Origin: JBCBRR01 sp039029235
GTDB taxonomy: Bacteria > Bacteroidota > Bacteroidia > Cytophagales > Amoebophilaceae
DNA: 9,485 nt
Direction of reading: 5' to 3'
Assembly: GCA_039029235.1 (NCBI GenBank)
Contig: JBCCGO010000030.1
Span: forward strand, 1 to 9,485
The notes below the pieces were generated by a model that was not told where the DNA came from, made no database searches, and worked only from the letters and a program-made list of their open reading frames with translations. Made by a program: the position numbers and the translations under genes. This document shows, one piece after another, positions 6,521-9,485 of the stretch. Position 1 is the first letter of the stretch. Every line of letters starts with the position of its first letter.

Positions 6521-8560
6521 TCAATGCTTTTGAGCTTCTTTTAAAGCACGACGAGCTTCTTCCAAACTTTCTGAAGCGATGGCTAAGTTTGGATGATTTT
6601 TGTCATATATTTGTTCACATATTGCTAAAGAACGTTCTAAATAGCTTACTTCTTTGTGCGCATCGCCTAAGTCTCCCCAGGCAAGGCCCAAAATGCTCAA
6701 CACCCTAGCTATCTCTGGATGATTAGGCGTTGAGGCGTACACTTGTTCATAGATGGCTAAAGCGCGTTCTAAACAGCCCAAACCTTTGCGTACATCGCCT
6801 AAACCACGCCAGACAATCCACAAATTTTTCAAGGTGCTAGCTATCTCTAGGTGATTGGGCGTTGAGGCGTACACTTGTTCATAGATAGCTAAAGCACGTT
6901 CTAAACAGCTCACGGATTTGTGCTCATCGCCTAAATCACGCCAATAAGTCGCCAAATTTTCCAAAATCATAGCTATATCTGAGTGATTGGGGGCCGATGC
7001 GTGCACTTGCTCATAGATGGCTAAAGCGCGTTCGTGATAGCTCACAGCTTTGCGCGCATCGCCTAAATCACCCCAGGCATTACCCAAATTTCCCAAAATC
7101 ATAGCTATATCTGAGTGATCGGGGGCTGATGCGTGCACTTGCTCATAGATGGCTAAAGCGCGTTCGTAATGGCTCACAGCTTTGCGCGCATCGCCTGTAT
7201 CACGCCAGGAAGCCGCCAAATTGTTCAAAGTCATGGCTATATATGGGTGATTGGGCGCTGATACGTACACTTGCTCATAGATGGCTAAAGCACGTTCTAA
7301 ATAGCTCACGGATTTGCGCGCATCGCCTAAATCACCCCAGGAAAGACCCGAAATGTCCAACATCCTAGCTATCTCTGGATGATTGGGGGCTGATGCGTGC
7401 ACTTGCTCATAGATGGCTAAAGCGCGTTCGTGGTAGCTCACAGCTTTGCGCGCATCCCCTAAATTACGCCAGTCGGTCCCCAAATTGTTCAGAATCCTAG
7501 CCAAATTTAAATTTGGATGGTTGGGGGCTGATGCGTGCATCTGCTCATAGATGGCTAAAGCGCGTTCGTGGTAGCTCACAGCTTTGCGCGTATCTCCTAA
7601 ATTACGCCAGAAAGCCCCCAGATTGTTCAAAGTCATAGCTATATATGGGTGATTGGGCGCTGATGCGTACACTTGCTCATAGATAGCTAAGGTACGTTCT
7701 AAATAGCTCGCGGCTTTGCGCGCATCGTCTAAATCGTTCCAGGCAAGACCCAAATTGTTCAAGATCCTAGCTATCTCTGGGTGATTGGGCGTTGATGCGT
7801 ACGCTTGCTCATAGATGGCTAAAGTACGTTCGTAATAATTCACGGCTTTGCGCGTATCCCCTAAATCACTCCAGGCAGCCCCCAAATTGTTCAGAATTTT
7901 AGCTATATCTGGATGACTAGGCGCTGATGCGTGCACTTGTTCACAGATGGCTAAAGCGCGTTCGTGATAGCTCACAGCCTTGCGCGTATCCCCTAAAGCA
8001 CGCTGGGCAGACCCCAGATTGTTCAAAGCCATAGCTATCTCTGGGTGATTGGAATCTTCCTTGTACACTTGCTCATAAATGGCTAAAGCACGTTCGTAAT
8101 AGCTCGCAGCTTTGCGCACATCCCCTAAATCACGCCAGAAAGCTCCCAAATTATTCGAAGTCCTGGCTACATCTAGGTGATTGGGTGCTGATGCGTACAC
8201 TTGCTCATAGATGGCTAAAGCACGTTCTAAATAGCTCACGGCTTTGCGCGTATCGCCTAAATCGTGCCAGAGAGCTCCCAGGTTATTCGAAGTCCCGGCT
8301 ATATCTAGTTGATTGGGATCTTCCTTGTACACTTGCTCATAGATGGCTAAAGCGCGTTCTAAATAGCTCACGGCTTTGTGCATATCGCCTAAATCGCTCC
8401 GGGCAAGACCCAAATTGTTCAAGATCCTGGCTATATCTGGGTGATTGGGCGTTGATGCGTGCACTTGCTCATAGATGGCTAAAGCGCGTTCGTGATAATT
8501 TACGGCTTTGCGCGCATCTTCTAAATTATGCAGGGAATTGCCCCAATTGTTCAAAGTCAT
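6521..8560 (-). CDS. Tetratricopeptide repeat protein, kinesin-light-chain type, 15 units
   Basis: A 679-residue protein made almost wholly of 15 tandem 44-residue TPR units with consensus LNNLG..W.DLGD.RKAVSY.ERALAIYEQV.ASAPNHP.IA, closed by a charged capping helix of 16 residues (ESLEEARRALKEAQKH). There is no signal peptide, no membrane segment and no catalytic domain. TPR solenoids bind other proteins, and in intracellular bacteria such arrays are often suspected host-interaction factors; that role here is inference. Unit 8 carries two extra residues (NLNL, at about 7503-7514). The protein starts in the middle of the repeat pattern: ATG 8560 is the last residue of a preceding unit, and the frame upstream keeps only SDIA of the consensus before diverging and reaching a TAA at 8588-8590. 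The gene may therefore be a 5'-shortened derivative of a longer one. No Shine-Dalgarno is seen. Genes on both sides are not functionally related. Confidence 0.92.
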   Translation of the reverse strand: MTLNNWGNSLHNLEDARKAVNYHERALAIYEQVHASTPNHPDIARILNNLGLARSDLGDMHKAVSYLERALAIYEQVYKEDPNQLDIAGTSNNLGALWHDLGDTRKAVSYLERALAIYEQVYASAPNHLDVARTSNNLGAFWRDLGDVRKAASYYERALAIYEQVYKEDSNHPEIAMALNNLGSAQRALGDTRKAVSYHERALAICEQVHASAPSHPDIAKILNNLGAAWSDLGDTRKAVNYYERTLAIYEQAYASTPNHPEIARILNNLGLAWNDLDDARKAASYLERTLAIYEQVYASAPNHPYIAMTLNNLGAFWRNLGDTRKAVSYHERALAIYEQMHASAPNHPNLNLARILNNLGTDWRNLGDARKAVSYHERALAIYEQVHASAPNHPEIARMLDISGLSWGDLGDARKSVSYLERALAIYEQVYVSAPNHPYIAMTLNNLAASWRDTGDARKAVSHYERALAIYEQVHASAPDHSDIAMILGNLGNAWGDLGDARKAVSYHERALAIYEQVHASAPNHSDIAMILENLATYWRDLGDEHKSVSCLERALAIYEQVYASTPNHLEIASTLKNLWIVWRGLGDVRKGLGCLERALAIYEQVYASTPNHPEIARVLSILGLAWGDLGDAHKEVSYLERSLAICEQIYDKNHPNLAIASESLEEARRALKEAQKH
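6572..8557 (-). repeat. Tandem array of fifteen 132-bp units
   Basis: The TPR units are also DNA repeats of 132 bp, with unit 8 being 138 bp (7496-7633). Unit boundaries fall at 8557, 8425, 8293, 8161, 8029, 7897, 7765, 7633, 7495, 7363, 7231, 7099, 6967, 6835 and 6703, each being the first base of a unit on the minus strand. Long identical stretches, such as the codons for ERALAIYEQV, make the array prone to unit gain or loss. Confidence 0.9.
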
Positions 8561-8618
8561 AGCGATATCTGAGAGAGTTGTTTGAAGTTACAAATTTTAT
8601 GAGATCTGGAAGTCTCTG

Positions 8619-8675
8619 GCAAGGGGCCCCAGGCCGAGGAGGGGAGGAGAAGGTCTATGGGTCGTTGGTGAGAAG
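8619..8675 (+). repeat. Diverged direct repeat, copy upstream of the TPR gene
   Basis: Partner of 6363-6422, lying about 60 bases before the TPR start codon. It begins GCAAGG.GGCCC in both copies. Differences are largely transitions, as expected for an old duplication. Confidence 0.3.
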
Positions 8676-8748
8676 ATGCAGGAGAGCGATAGCCAGGAAG
8701 GCGGTCATGCCACCTCCCGGGCTTGCTATGCTGCTTGATTTGTGCGAC

Positions 8749-9485
8749 CTACAGGCCAGCCAGGTCTTGCTTGCTCAGCCTAGTGGCTTGCTCGACTACA
8801 TCTACGCCTAGATGTAGGTTGTGAAGCATCGTCCTAGCTATTTCCCAATTTCTGGTCTGCATCCCTTGCTGTACACCTTGTTGTACGAGCTGTTCGCCGT
8901 ACGTCATGATCATTGCTGTTTTGTTGGTGAATACTGCTTGTATAAACTGGTATACTTCTTTGCCTACCTCTTTTTCTAAAGATGCAATATATTCAAATAT
9001 CGACGAGAGGTATGAATCGTCTGTTGCTGCCAGGCACTCCTGGAAGACCTTGCGGTAGGCAGCAGCAGGTAGCTCGAATTTACTATCTCGCCCGTGCTTG
9101 AGCAAAATCTCCAGCGGGGCGCAGTGACCGTCTTTGAGCAGCGCTGCGTCGCTGAGTTGGGTTAGGTCTACCAGATAGAAACGGAAAGTAAGCTCTTGGC
9201 TACTCCACTTAGGATGGTCGTAGTAAGCCTGGAGGGTGGTCTGGTAGGGATAGGGAGCACGATCTCCGTGGTAGAGCAGGATCTGGATGAGCAGCGGGGC
9301 CTTTTTGTGCTCTCGGATGTATGGTTCCATAATGCCAGCGGCGTAGTAGAGAAAGCGAATGAGCATCATGAATTCCGGAGTGCTTTGATGTTCTATATGG
9401 ACTATCAAGACACTTCCATCTTGCATTGTTACTTGCAACGTCTTATCCTTGCGATGTACTACGAGCTCTTCATTGGTATCGAGGC
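8749..9485 (-). CDS. Rpn family PD-(D/E)XK nuclease / transposase-like protein, 5' end outside window
   Basis: The frame is open from the right edge to a TAG at 8749-8751, about 244 residues visible. A TTG at 9438 is not the real start, since 15 further codons upstream are open and read as family sequence (LDTNEELVVHRKDKTLQV). It belongs to the recombination-promoting nuclease (Rpn/YhgA, formerly transposase_31) group. Marks are the core strand VLIVHIEHQS with the E-x-Q catalytic pair, followed by MLIRFLYYAAGIMEPY and PLLIQILLYHGDR, and a C-terminal helical tail ending EIARTMLHNL...VVEQATRLSKQDLAGL. The first acidic catalytic residue would lie beyond the edge. Members cut DNA and promote RecA-independent recombination; they are often multicopy and decayed in symbiont genomes. 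This copy shows no stop or frameshift in the visible part. It lies 188 bases upstream of the TPR gene on the same strand. Confidence 0.88.
   Translation of the reverse strand, partial: LDTNEELVVHRKDKTLQVTMQDGSVLIVHIEHQSTPEFMMLIRFLYYAAGIMEPYIREHKKAPLLIQILLYHGDRAPYPYQTTLQAYYDHPKWSSQELTFRFYLVDLTQLSDAALLKDGHCAPLEILLKHGRDSKFELPAAAYRKVFQECLAATDDSYLSSIFEYIASLEKEVGKEVYQFIQAVFTNKTAMIMTYGEQLVQQGVQQGMQTRNWEIARTMLHNLHLGVDVVEQATRLSKQDLAGL
8796..8817. repeat. 9-bp perfect hairpin inside the Rpn gene
   Basis: CTACATCTA (8796-8804) is exactly inverted at 8809-8817 around CGCC. On the minus strand it encodes the LHLGVDVV part of the C-terminal tail. Confidence 0.5.

Noticed and set aside
7129..8562. Plus-strand frames with repeated ALAHRWLK patterns
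   Set aside because: They are antisense to the TPR array, and the periodicity is imposed by its 132-bp units.
8590..8748. Possible short gene between the Rpn and TPR genes (minus strand, MTAFLAIALLHLL)
   Set aside because: Only 17 residues before a stop, with no start signal; an alternative stop-free frame has no start and an irregular composition.

Overview
The window reads as part of the genome of a host-dependent bacterium of the Bacteroidota, most likely close to the Cardinium/Amoebophilus group. That placement is inference. It rests on an MnmA with the Bacteroidota-type ETGCC insertion, a nucleotide-donor-type SAM importer resembling the Sam carrier of obligate intracellular bacteria, a long kinesin-light-chain-like TPR protein, an Rpn-family nuclease gene, weak Shine-Dalgarno signals and long gene-poor spacers. 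Base composition looks roughly balanced by eye, higher in G+C than I would expect for those genera, so the exact lineage is open.

Layout. Positions 1-1580 (minus) carry a large predicted lipoprotein gene that runs off the left edge. It is split into two overlapping frames at a run of seven C. Positions 1617-2173 are a spacer with hairpin repeats and no convincing gene. Positions 2174-4199 (minus) are a tight pair, mnmA then a SAM-transporter-like gene, overlapping by about 50 bp. Positions 4200-4916 are a long spacer with hairpins and AT-rich palindromes in front of an AraC-type regulator (4917-5963, plus). A convergent spacer (5964-6520) holds a small terminator and a perfect 38-bp palindrome. 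Positions 6521-8560 (minus) encode 15 tandem 44-residue TPR units. Positions 8749-9485 (minus) are the C-terminal part of an Rpn-family nuclease cut by the right edge.

How the genes relate. mnmA is a housekeeping tRNA-modification gene, and its partner would import SAM from the host cytosol. The split lipoprotein and the TPR protein are the accessory part, plausibly surface or host-interaction proteins. The AraC regulator has no obvious target here apart from its own upstream region. The most interesting non-genic pattern is the abundance of perfect palindromes, several inside coding sequence, together with strong enrichment of CTAG in the first 3 kb. No complete new multi-gene system is visible. 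The best leads are the unrecognised lipoprotein family with its slippage-prone C7 tract, the modular TPR array, and the palindromes.
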